A DNA stretch of 64,000 nt from Clostridia bacterium (GTDB lineage: Bacteria > Bacillota > Clostridia > Oscillospirales > Acutalibacteraceae), in contig CAAGBN010000015.1 in NCBI GenBank assembly GCA_900768075.1, positions 1 to 64,000 of the forward strand, in the 5' to 3' direction. The translations under genes and the position numbers were made by a program. This document shows, in pieces, positions 25,204 to 32,601 of this stretch. The notes below the pieces were generated by a model. It made no database searches. It was given only the letters and a program-made list of their open reading frames with translations, and had not been told where the DNA came from. Position 1 is the stretch's first letter, and every line of letters starts with the position of its first letter.

Positions 25204-26280
25204 ATGACAAGAAATTTTGAAAGCTTCTTAGGTGCAAATACACCCCAGGGCTTCGTATCTTTTTTTGATGAGCTCTATAATCCTTATGAAAACTGCAGAC
25301 CTTACATTATAAAAGGAGGCCCCGGCACAGGCAAGTCCACCCTGATGAAAAAGGTCCTTGCCGAATGTGAAAGCCGAGGCATTTCAGCGGAAAGAGTTTA
25401 CTGCTCTTCTGACCCAGACAGCCTTGACGGCATCATCGTACCTGACCTTGGTATCAGCATCGCTGACGGAACATCGCCACATACCCTTGAGCCGAAATTT
25501 CCCGGTGCCTGTGAAAACATTATAAATACAGGAGCCTTCTGGAACACCGGTAAGCTTCGTGAAAAAGCAGATGAAATCCGTGCTCTCACACTTGAAAATT
25601 CAATTCATCACCGCCGAAGTGTCAAGTACCTTGCCGCCGCAGGAAACATCGCTGAAGAAAATATCAGAATCACCTCATCTTATATAGACACCGATAAGAT
25701 AGAAAACTTTGCTCTGCGTTTTTCAATGAGAGAGCTTCCGAGAAAAAAGAACAGCAAGCCCGGCAGCCGTAAAAAGAGATTTATGAGTGCACTCACTCCC
25801 AAGGGTCAGGTCTTTCTTGATGAGGGCATAAAGGCACTTTCTTCAAGAATCATAGCCATAGACGATGAATACTCCTGTGTATCTTCTATGGTTGCAGACA
25901 GAATCGGTGAAATCGCCATCAGAAACGGCTACGATGTGATTTTCTGCTATTGCCCCATGAAGCCACATATGTTATGCGAGCATATTATCATACCTGAAAA
26001 GAGACTTGCCCTTGTAACTGTTAAGTCCTCACACAAAACAAACCTTGAATTTGACAGAATCATTCATTCAAAAAGATTCTTCCGTGAGGATTTGAGCAGA
26101 CATATGACCTATCTCAGATTCAATCGCCGCCTTATTAGAGAGCTTCTTGCCGAAGCTGTCATTTCACTCAAAGATGCCAAAATCACCCATGACAAGCTCG
26201 AAAGTCTTTACTGCGAGGCAATGGATTTTGACGAGCTTAACAAATATATGGCTAATCTTTGCAATAATATTTTCTCCTGA
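25204..26280 (+). CDS. P-loop ATPase of the PRK06851-like family
   Basis: The 358-residue cytosolic protein has a Walker A motif (IKGGPGTGKSTLMKKV, ~residues 36-51) followed by RVYCSSDPDSLDGIIVPDLG. The length, the opening RNFESFLGANTPQGFVSFFD and the central region match a conserved but uncharacterised Firmicutes ATPase family often found in spore formers. The start is ATG 25204, ten bases after GGAGG; the upstream in-frame ATG at 25147 region lacks a site. The reaction and partners are unknown. It is divergent from galT and followed by an SDR gene 77 bp downstream. Confidence 0.82.
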   Translation: MTRNFESFLGANTPQGFVSFFDELYNPYENCRPYIIKGGPGTGKSTLMKKVLAECESRGISAERVYCSSDPDSLDGIIVPDLGISIADGTSPHTLEPKFPGACENIINTGAFWNTGKLREKADEIRALTLENSIHHRRSVKYLAAAGNIAEENIRITSSYIDTDKIENFALRFSMRELPRKKNSKPGSRKKRFMSALTPKGQVFLDEGIKALSSRIIAIDDEYSCVSSMVADRIGEIAIRNGYDVIFCYCPMKPHMLCEHIIIPEKRLALVTVKSSHKTNLEFDRIIHSKRFFREDLSRHMTYLRFNRRLIRELLAEAVISLKDAKITHDKLESLYCEAMDFDELNKYMANLCNNIFS

Positions 26281-26357
26281 GGTTTACTTTCTGCATCGGC
26301 AGTGCTATAATTAGGGAAAATTAATTTGTATGAAGAAAAATTAAAGGATGATAAAAT

Positions 26358-27188
26358 ATGAATAAGTGTTGGTTTGATTATAAAACTGTTATTCTTTCAG
26401 GTGCTTCAAGCGGTATCGGTAAAGGCATAGCAGAAAGACTCATAAAGGATCACGGCTGTAAGGTTATCGGTATTGCAAGAAACGAGCAGAGACTTATTAA
26501 CTTCAAAGAAGAGCTCGGTGACAAAGGCAATAACTTCACCTATTACACCTTTGATGTGTCTCAGGAAGAAAAATGGCAGAAGCTTGCCAATACCCTCGAA
26601 AAGGAAAAAATAAAGCCTGACATCCTTATAAACAATGCGGGCATTCTTCCCAAATTCGATAAATTCGACAACTACAGCATTGACGAAATCCGACAGGCCA
26701 TGGAAATAAACTTCTATTCCTGCATTTATTCCATGCAGGCTCTTCTGCCCCTTATTCTCAAATCAGACTCTGCCGCTGTTGTCAATGTGGCTTCATCGGC
26801 TGCGCTATGCTCACTTGCAGGCACTTCCGTTTACTCAGCAAGTAAGGCTGCCCTTAAGGGCTTCACCGAAGCTGTACGTGAAGAGCACAGAGGCGACTGC
26901 TATATTGCACTTATCTGTCCCGGTTTTACAAAGACAGATATTTTCCGCAATCAGACCAAGTCATCTGACAAGGCTCAGAAGGCTATGGATTTAATCAGCA
27001 CTGACTGCAACAAGATGGTTGATTATATTATCAAGGGCATGTGGAAAAAGAGAGAAAAGATGGTTCTCGGTATGGATGCTCACTTTATGGATAAGGGCTA
27101 TAAGCTTCTCGGCACTGCCTGCTCAAATGTCAGCAGTAAGGTAATGAAGATTTCCGGTCTTGATATGTTCAAGAGCATTTTCGAATAA
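26358..27188 (+). CDS. Short-chain dehydrogenase/reductase
   Basis: The 276-residue protein is a classical SDR with an NAD(P) Rossmann motif (SGASSGIGKGIAERL, ~residues 15-29), NNAG (INNAGILP), the catalytic Ser region NVASSAA and YxxxK (YSASKAALKGF). The C-terminal ~50 residues (KKREKMVLGMDAHFMDKGYK) are less conserved. It should oxidise or reduce a small alcohol/ketone substrate, unknown here. AAAGGATG precedes the ATG. Neighbours do not indicate a pathway. Confidence 0.93.
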   Translation: MNKCWFDYKTVILSGASSGIGKGIAERLIKDHGCKVIGIARNEQRLINFKEELGDKGNNFTYYTFDVSQEEKWQKLANTLEKEKIKPDILINNAGILPKFDKFDNYSIDEIRQAMEINFYSCIYSMQALLPLILKSDSAAVVNVASSAALCSLAGTSVYSASKAALKGFTEAVREEHRGDCYIALICPGFTKTDIFRNQTKSSDKAQKAMDLISTDCNKMVDYIIKGMWKKREKMVLGMDAHFMDKGYKLLGTACSNVSSKVMKISGLDMFKSIFE

Positions 27189-27257
27189 TTTTAGCTTTGT
27201 AAACTTTGCAACGGGGAATTTTCTCCGTTGCTTTTAATTTGTGCAGGAGGCTGGTAT

Positions 27258-27336
27258 GCGGCTCCGTAAAAACGCCCCAGGGGCGTTTTTACGCGAGTGC
27301 TCCGCACTCGCGCGCCGTTCACGGCGACGGAGCCGC
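27258..27336. repeat. Cloverleaf-like repeat, copy 1
   Basis: A 10-bp outer stem GCGGCTCCGT/ACGGAGCCGC encloses three hairpins: AACGCCCC/GGGGCGTT, CGCGAGTGC/GCACTCGCG and CGCCGT/ACGGCG. Copy 2 at 60861-60941 has the same outer stem and three hairpins with different but still paired stems. The flanks contain no gene. Confidence 0.75.
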
Positions 27337-27441
27337 CCCACCGCAGACTTGCCATACAACTATATCTTGTGTCAGAGGAAAACCCTACCACAAATCTAAA
27401 AAAATTAACATCTTTCAAAACTACAAAAAGCCGAAAAAACA

Positions 27442-27471
27442 TTGACAAATAAGAAACTCTTGATATATAAT
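27442..27471 (+). promoter_or_regulatory. Sigma-A promoter of the rpmH operon
   Basis: TTGACA (27442-27447), 18 bp, TATAAT (27466-27471). Exact hexamers, in keeping with high ribosomal-protein expression. The start point is predicted near 27478. Confidence 0.85.
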
Positions 27472-27478
27472 GGTTTTC

Positions 27479-27606
27479 TGCAAGTTATGGCTTGCTTTAA
27501 TAAGCTATGCCTTGCAAAGAAAATTAAAAGCGTCGGACACCATATTGCTTCACTTCAACTACTCCTTGCAATATGTCCCGTTTTAATAGAAAATTATAAA
27601 AGGAGG
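27479..27606 (+). promoter_or_regulatory. Structured rpmH leader with possible ribosome-site sequestration
   Basis: Two stem-loops fill the leader. The first is TGCAAGTTATGGC (27479-27491) with GCTATGCCTTGCA (27504-27516). The second pairs GGAC and ATATTGC with GCAATATGTCC (27535-27578), leaving an ACC bulge. The second loop contains CTCCTT (27562-27567), complementary to AAGGAG of the rpmH ribosome site (27600-27605). Translational control is an inference. Confidence 0.45.
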
Positions 27607-27614
27607 TCAAAGCA

Positions 27615-27749
27615 ATGAAAAGAACTTATCAACCCAAGAAGCGTCACAGAAAGATGGAACACGGTTTCCGTAAGAGAATGGCTACAAAGAACGGCCGCAA
27701 GGTTCTCGCTCGCAGACGTGCTAAGGGCAGAAAGCAGCTCACTTACTAA
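27615..27749 (+). CDS. rpmH: Ribosomal protein L34
   Basis: The 44-residue, very basic protein (MKRTYQPKKRHRKMEHGFRK, ending KGRKQLTY) is the 50S subunit protein L34. Start ATG follows AAAGGAGG by seven bases. It opens the conserved rpmH-rnpA-yidD-yidC-jag cluster. In many bacteria dnaA lies divergently just upstream, but here the upstream neighbour is an SDR gene, so the cluster has been separated from the usual origin context. Confidence 0.98.
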   Translation: MKRTYQPKKRHRKMEHGFRKRMATKNGRKVLARRRAKGRKQLTY

Positions 27750-27860
27750 TTAATAGCATCGGGAAGATGTTATTGAGAAACTGCCATGATACGGTGCAAT
27801 GACTGTCCGTATCTTGAAGCAGTAACAAAACACGCTATATTGTGTTGGGATTTGATTTTT

Positions 27861-28205
27861 TTGCAAAAGTATGTTTCACTAAATCAGAATACGGACTTTC
27901 AGCGAACTTATTATCGCGGCAAGTCCTCTGCGAGACCTGCACTGGTTGTTTACGCTATGAAAAACCGTGTGGGCATTTGTCGTGTCGGAATTACAACAAG
28001 CAAAAAAATCGGCAACGCTGTAGAGCGTAATCGCTCCCGTAGGATTATTAGAGCTGCTTATCAGTCAATATTTAATCAGTACACATTAAAAGGCAACTAC
28101 GATCTTATTTTCGTGGCAAGAGGAAAAACCAAATATCTTAAAAGCACTCAGGTAGAAAAAGCTATGCTGGATTGCATAAAAGAATTGGAGCTTCTTGAAA
28201 TATGA
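27861..28205 (+). CDS. rnpA: Ribonuclease P protein component
   Basis: RnpA is the protein cofactor of RNase P, which matures tRNA 5' ends. The signature KKIGNAVERNRSRRIIRAAY is present, as is the N-terminal NQNTDFQRTYYRGKS. I chose TTG 27861, giving 114 residues and the usual N-terminus (QKYVSLNQNTDF). An ATG at 27786 would add 25 residues (including CNDCPYL) unlike the family; neither has a strong ribosome site. The stop overlaps the yidD start by four bases, showing translational coupling. Confidence 0.93.
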   Translation: MQKYVSLNQNTDFQRTYYRGKSSARPALVVYAMKNRVGICRVGITTSKKIGNAVERNRSRRIIRAAYQSIFNQYTLKGNYDLIFVARGKTKYLKSTQVEKAMLDCIKELELLEI

Positions 28206-28450
28206 AAAAGTTTCTTCTCGGCGGTATCCGCTTTTACAGAAAACATATTTCTCCTCATCTTCCGCCTATGTGTAAGTATTATCCCACCTGCTCATGTTAT
28301 GCTATAGAGGCCATTGAAACACACGGAGCTCTCAAAGGCTCGGTGCTGGCCGTGTTGCGCATTTTAAGGTGCAACCCTCTTTTCCCCGGCGGATACGATC
28401 CCGTACCCCCGAAAAAGCATAAGCATTGCGACAAGGATAATCAAGCGTAA
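28202..28450 (+). CDS. yidD: YidD membrane protein insertion factor
   Basis: The 82-residue protein carries the YidD signature: GGIRFYRKHISPHLPP-MCKYYPTCSCYAIEAIETHGA and RCNPLFPGGYDPVP. It is a small membrane-associated protein proposed to help YidC and Sec insertion. It overlaps rnpA by four bases (ATGA) and lies 44 bp before yidC, the standard arrangement. Confidence 0.97.
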   Translation: MKKFLLGGIRFYRKHISPHLPPMCKYYPTCSCYAIEAIETHGALKGSVLAVLRILRCNPLFPGGYDPVPPKKHKHCDKDNQA

Positions 28451-28494
28451 GCAACCTTTAATAGAAACGGAATAATTTTACGGAGGAACATTAG

Positions 28495-29496
28495 ATGAAT
28501 ACTATCATTGAAGCACTCTATGTGCCCTTCGGTTTTTTGTTCAGAATTCTTTTTGATTTCGTTGGAAATTACGGACTTGCTCTTGTAATTTTCACACTCT
28601 TTTTCCGTGTAATTCTCCTTCCCTCTGCTATCAAACAGCAGAAGAGCTCAGCTAAGACTGTTCGTATGCAGCCCAAGCTCAGACGTATCCGTGAAAAATA
28701 TCAGGATTACGCTCCCCAGGAAAGACAGCAGAGAATTCAGCAGGAAACAAGTGAGCTTTATCAGAAGGAAGGCTACAGCGCTATGAACGGTGGCTGTGCA
28801 CCTCTTCTTTTACAGCTTCCTATTCTTTGGGGTCTTTACGGTATCATCCGTATGCCTCTTACACACGTTCTCAACATTTCAAAAGAAGCAGTAGCAGCTC
28901 TTACAGCAGCTTATCAGGCTCTCCCCGAAATCGGTGAGCAGTCACAGAGAACAGTTGCATACATCGAGTCCGCTATCATTTCAAACATTGAAGCTATTGT
29001 TGCTGCAAACCCTGACCTTGCAACTACTTATGCTGATGCTGTTGCCAAAATCCAGAATTTTGACTTCTCAATCTTCGGCATTAATCTGGGTGCAATTCCC
29101 GATGCAGGCGTATTCAAGGCATTTGCAACCTCAACAACAGAAGCTAAGATTCTTATTCTCATCCCCATTCTTTCAGGTCTGACTTCTCTTCTTACAAGTG
29201 TACTCACTCAGGTAAGACAGAAGAAGAACAATCAGGCTATGGACAATCAGCAGATGATGGGCTGTATGATGCTCACTATGCCTCTTATGTCCGTATGGTT
29301 TACTTTCCAGTTCCCTGCCGGTATGGGTATGTACTGGATTCTCTCAAACGTCCTTGCTTTCTTCCAGACTCTTGTTGTCGGTCACTTCTATGCACCGAGA
29401 AAGACTATTGCAAAGCTTATGGTCGATGAGACAATCTATCGTCGCAGCTACGAGAACACCAAGAAATTCGGCAAAGAAAATGATATTGCTGAATAA
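28495..29496 (+). CDS. yidC: YidC/Oxa1 membrane insertase
   Basis: The 333-residue insertase has about five membrane helices. The first contains the conserved Arg (FTLFFRVILLP). A charged cytoplasmic loop (MQPKLRRIREKYQDYAPQER) and helices GGCAPLLLQLPILWGLYGII and QFPAGMGMYWILSNVLAFFQ follow. There is no lipobox at the start, unlike many Gram-positive YidC/SpoIIIJ proteins. A ~65-residue insert (residues ~120-190, TAAYQALPEIGEQSQRTVAYI) lies between helices two and three. GGAGG precedes the ATG. Confidence 0.96.
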   Translation: MNTIIEALYVPFGFLFRILFDFVGNYGLALVIFTLFFRVILLPSAIKQQKSSAKTVRMQPKLRRIREKYQDYAPQERQQRIQQETSELYQKEGYSAMNGGCAPLLLQLPILWGLYGIIRMPLTHVLNISKEAVAALTAAYQALPEIGEQSQRTVAYIESAIISNIEAIVAANPDLATTYADAVAKIQNFDFSIFGINLGAIPDAGVFKAFATSTTEAKILILIPILSGLTSLLTSVLTQVRQKKNNQAMDNQQMMGCMMLTMPLMSVWFTFQFPAGMGMYWILSNVLAFFQTLVVGHFYAPRKTIAKLMVDETIYRRSYENTKKFGKENDIAE

Positions 29497-29564
29497 TCAA
29501 AAAGACTAACATAAAACCACGAACTATGAACTATTTTAATTCAAAACAAACGGTGGTGAAATAA

Positions 29565-30560
29565 ATGATACATGAAGCTATAGCTACAGGCAACACTATA
29601 GACGAAGCTCTTGAGAATGCCAAAAAGCAGCTTGGTGCTCCTGCAGATGCTGATGTTCGCACTGAAATCGTCGCTATGCCTCAGAAGAAAATTCTCGGCT
29701 TATTCGGCGGCTCACCTGCAAAAGCAAAGGCATGGTACGAGACACCCGATGCACCTGTAAAGGCAGAAAAGCCCCAGCAGGCACCCAAGGCAAAGGCTCC
29801 TAAGGCTGAAAAGGCTGCTCCTGCACCTAAGGCAGAAAAAACTGCCCCCGTTGCAGAAAAGGCAGAAGAAACAGCAGCACCCGAGCTCAAGAAAGTCAAT
29901 ATTGCTGACAGTGCTTCACTCACAAGTGCGGCAGAGTACCTAACAGCAGTGCTTAAAGGTATGGGCGTAGCTGAACTGAGCATCGAAGCTTTCCGCACAG
30001 CGGAAGACGAGATCATCTTCGAGCTTGATTGCGGCGACGATTACGGCGTTGTTATCGGCAGAAGAGGCGACACACTCGACTCAATTCAGTATCTTACAAG
30101 ACTTGTTGCCAACAAGCAGAAGCAAGAAAGCGAATATCTGAGAATCACTATCAACGTAGGCAACTACCGCGAAAAGAGGAAGGTAACTCTCAGAGAATTA
30201 GCAAAGAAAAATTCCGAAAAGGTACTTAAATACGGCAGAAACGTAACATTTGAGCCTATGAATCCTTATGAGCGCCGTATTATACATACAGCAGTTCAGG
30301 AGATTGAGGGTGTAACCTCATACTCAGTAGGCGTGGACGCAGGCAGACGTGTAGTTATTGCACTTGAAGACGGTGTTAAGCCGACACATCCCTCAAAGGG
30401 TGGCTACAACAACCGCGGACGCGGTGGTAAGGGTGGCTACAACCGTGGTGGCAGAGGCAGAAACAGCTCCTCACGTCAGAGCGCACCTGCAGCTCCTACA
30501 AGAGCTCCCAGAACAGATGCCGGTGCAGAAAAGGTTTCCCTTTACGGCAAAATCAACTGA
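29565..30560 (+). CDS. jag: Jag/KhpB RNA-binding protein with RGG-like tail
   Basis: The 331-residue cytosolic protein has a Jag-N domain (residues 1-55, ATGNTIDEALENAKKQLG) and an Ala/Lys/Pro-rich linker (~60-115). A KH domain (DDYGVVIGRRGDTLDSIQYL) and an R3H domain (MNPYERRIIHTAVQEIEGV) come next. The C-terminal tail is rich in Gly and Arg (NRGRGGKGGYNRGGRGR), then Ser/Ala/Pro. KhpB proteins bind many transcripts and affect cell envelope and division. The Gly/Arg tail is an unusual extension. It is last in the rpmH operon, with a strong terminator right after. Confidence 0.95.
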   Translation: MIHEAIATGNTIDEALENAKKQLGAPADADVRTEIVAMPQKKILGLFGGSPAKAKAWYETPDAPVKAEKPQQAPKAKAPKAEKAAPAPKAEKTAPVAEKAEETAAPELKKVNIADSASLTSAAEYLTAVLKGMGVAELSIEAFRTAEDEIIFELDCGDDYGVVIGRRGDTLDSIQYLTRLVANKQKQESEYLRITINVGNYREKRKVTLRELAKKNSEKVLKYGRNVTFEPMNPYERRIIHTAVQEIEGVTSYSVGVDAGRRVVIALEDGVKPTHPSKGGYNNRGRGGKGGYNRGGRGRNSSSRQSAPAAPTRAPRTDAGAEKVSLYGKIN

Positions 30561-30566
30561 TAATTA

Positions 30567-30597
30567 AAAGGAAGCAGAAATGCTTCCTTTTTTTATA
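30567..30597 (+). terminator. rpmH-operon terminator
   Basis: AAAGGAAGCA-GAAA-TGCTTCCTTT followed by TTTTA, seven bases after the jag stop. Confidence 0.85.
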
Positions 30598-30606
30598 TAA
30601 AAAATA

Positions 30607-30728
30607 AGGAAAGTTTTGGTCAAGCTTTTACAAAAGCTTGCAGGGTGTGGGACAGAGACCCACCACAAAATAATTATATCGGTACGCGTCAAAGCAAAGA
30701 TAAAACGGCAGGTTTTAACCCGCCGTTT
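30607..30728. repeat. Family C (inverted) and family F repeats
   Basis: GGAAAGTTTTGGTC-AAGCTTTTACAAAAGCTT plus a GGGT.TGGGA remnant (30607-30666), then AAAGATAAAACGGCAGG...CGCCGTTTTG (30683-30728), which also reads as a terminator for the LRR gene on the minus strand. Confidence 0.7.
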
Positions 30729-30743
30729 TGGTTTTGTTAAAGA

Positions 30744-31985
30744 TTATACATACTGCATATAGCCGACTTTTGCGTTTTTAAGTCCTGACTTAGTCAGAGC
30801 TGTTTTCCAGTTCTTAGCTGATGTGGCGTTTTTAGCTGTGAATGTTAAAGCGCTATTTGTCTTTGCAAATGCACCGCTATAGAGCTTGGGGGCTTTGGTT
30901 TTGCTGTTTACGGTGACATTCTTGAGGTTTGTGCAGCCGTAAAATGCATTTTTACCAATCATAGTTGTTTTTTCAGAGATTGTGAAGCTTTCAAGTGAAG
31001 TGCAATCACGGAAAGCACCGCCGTAAATCTTGGTGATGTTTTCTGTGTTGTTGACTGTAGTAAGATTTTTGCAATCTCTGAAAGCTCTGTATCCGATAGT
31101 TATAGAGTCGGACTTTTCGGGCAGGGTAACTGTTTTAAGCGCTGTGCAGTTTCTAAAGGTGTCATCACTGATACTCAAATGCTTAACATTGCTTTCAGAA
31201 AAAGCAACCTCTGTCAAGTTTTTGCAATCTTCAAATGCACCGCAATAATCCCCATCATATGTAAAGCTCTCAACATTACCCGGAATAATTACAGATGTTA
31301 AACCTGAATTTTTGAAAGCTCCGCCCATTATCAATTTGACCGTTTCGGGAATTGTGAATTCTTTCAGTGATTCACAGTTTTTAAAAGCATCCATATATAT
31401 TTCTTCAACAGAACCGTTAAATACAACTGTTTCAAGTTTTTTGCAGTTTGCAAAACCGCCTAAAGATTCTATATCGCCCAAAAAGGTTATATTTTTCAGA
31501 CTCTCCATTTCATAAAAAGCATTGCTTATGGGCAAGGGGTCATCGCAAGCCAGGTATTTAACCGAAGCGGGAATTGTGAGCTCTTCGAGTCCGTCAAGAA
31601 CTGAAAAGAAACGATTTCCTATGCTTTTTATTGAATCCGGTATTGTAACCTTTTTTACACTGTAATTATGATTATCGATATATCTGAGTGGCTCATCATT
31701 AAAGCGAATGGCAGTGACTTTTATTCCGTCAATTTCAGATACGATATTAATTTCTTGGGCTGTTTCTGCATTTTCTTTTGTATCAAACCAATCATAAACT
31801 TCATACCATTTGCTCTCACCAATGCTATAAAGTTTATATACAACATTATCAACAATTTTTGTACTATTGCTTTCGACATAAGTTTCATCATTCCAATAAA
31901 ACTTTTCTGCCGATTCTGCTGATGAACTGAATACGCATACGAGTATCATAGTTATTGCTGTGATTAAGAATAATAGTTTTTTCAT
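30744..31985 (-). CDS. Secreted BspA-type LRR protein
   Basis: The 413-residue protein has a signal peptide (KKLLFLITAITMILVCVFSSSAES). A short N-terminal domain (YVESNSTKIVDNVVYKLYSI) is followed by ~11 irregular LRR_5 repeats (VTIPDSIKSIGNRFFSVLDG, FTIPETVKLIMGGAFKNSGL; residues ~95-370). The end is AKNWKTALTKSGLKNAKVGY and lacks the aromatic tail seen on the other secreted proteins. Start is ATG 31985 with AAGGAAG upstream; an upstream in-frame ATG lacks a site. It is likely a surface or secreted binding protein. It is monocistronic between the jag operon and glgA. Confidence 0.88.
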   Translation of the reverse strand: MKKLLFLITAITMILVCVFSSSAESAEKFYWNDETYVESNSTKIVDNVVYKLYSIGESKWYEVYDWFDTKENAETAQEINIVSEIDGIKVTAIRFNDEPLRYIDNHNYSVKKVTIPDSIKSIGNRFFSVLDGLEELTIPASVKYLACDDPLPISNAFYEMESLKNITFLGDIESLGGFANCKKLETVVFNGSVEEIYMDAFKNCESLKEFTIPETVKLIMGGAFKNSGLTSVIIPGNVESFTYDGDYCGAFEDCKNLTEVAFSESNVKHLSISDDTFRNCTALKTVTLPEKSDSITIGYRAFRDCKNLTTVNNTENITKIYGGAFRDCTSLESFTISEKTTMIGKNAFYGCTNLKNVTVNSKTKAPKLYSGAFAKTNSALTFTAKNATSAKNWKTALTKSGLKNAKVGYMQYV

Positions 31986-32166
31986 AATAATCTTCCTTTC
32001 TTCGGAAATGTTTTCCTGCAACTTGAATATAACAGCTTTTTGTGTAATCTGTATGAAGTTTTTCGATTATTACAAAACTGTAATAAATTCTTCTTATCGC
32101 CTCCTATAAAACAAAAATTGCGTGCTAACCGAAGTCGCACATACGAAAAATGCAGACTCGATTAGC

Positions 32167-32286
32167 TACCACACTAAAATATATTACCACCATACAAGAA
32201 ATGAGGAAATAGAAGTGGGCTATTTTTACCTAGATAAAAATAGCCCACTTCAAGTATGGTCAAAAATATTATATTTTAGTGTGGTA
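32167..32286. repeat. MITE-like 120-bp imperfect palindrome
   Basis: Ends TACCACACTAAAATAT / ATATTTTAGTGTGGTA are exact complements. Inner arms CCATAC/GTATGG and GAAGTGGGCTATTTTTA/TAAAAATAGCCCACTTC also pair around a central CCTAGA-like loop. The whole element could fold into one long hairpin. It is flanked by TTAG on both sides. No transposase is near. Confidence 0.65.
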
Positions 32287-32338
32287 TTTTTAGTCTATCA
32301 CCATTTGATTAAAAATCAATATAAAATCAAAACTTTGT

Positions 32339-32474
32339 TTACTCCTTCCGTCAGGCTTTGCCTGCCACCTTCCTCAAAGAGGAAGGCAAGGTGTTGCATA
32401 CAACTTAAAATAATCATCAGCTTGGCTCCCTCATTGAGGGAGCTGTCGAATGCGAAGCATTTGACTGAGGGAGT
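32339..32474. repeat. Family E repeat array
   Basis: ACTCC.TCCGTCAGGCTTTGCCTGCCACCTTCC-type unit with GAGGAAGG arm, then CAGCTTGGCTCCCTC/GAGGGAGC and a GAATGCGAAGCATTT hairpin ending in ACTGAGGGAGT. Related to 18352-18492 and 38884-39360. Confidence 0.65.
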
Positions 32475-32479
32475 AAACT

Positions 32480-32523
32480 CGGCGGGATAAAATTAAAAGA
32501 GACGCGAGTCTGACCCGCGTCCC
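32480..32523 (-). terminator. Family D terminator downstream of glgA
   Basis: GGGACGCGGGTCAGACTCGCGTCTC then TTTTAATTTTATCCCGCCGAG on the minus strand, after the pseudoknot repeat. Confidence 0.7.
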
Positions 32524-32540
32524 GATAATATTTGTTTTTT

Positions 32541-32595
32541 CGCTCGCCGCGTGGCATTCTTTTTCCTATCGCGGAAAAAGAATCAAAAACGCGAT
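32541..32595 (-). repeat. 3'-UTR pseudoknot repeat, copy 2 (glgA)
   Basis: It begins 7 nt after the glgA stop. On the minus strand ATCGCG, hairpin ATTCTTTTTCC/GGAAAAAGAAT with loop GCGATA, then CGC-GGCGA-GCG. ATCGCG is the exact complement of CGCGAT in the loop. Confidence 0.75.
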
Positions 32596-32601
32596 GATTT
32601 T

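Noticed and set aside
27786..27860. ATG at 27786 as the rnpA start
   Set aside because: It would add 25 residues not seen in RnpA proteins and has no clear ribosome site; kept only as an alternative.
32122..32490. 122-residue open frame on the plus strand
   Set aside because: It runs across the MITE-like palindrome and family E repeats, has no ribosome site and its sequence is repeat translation.
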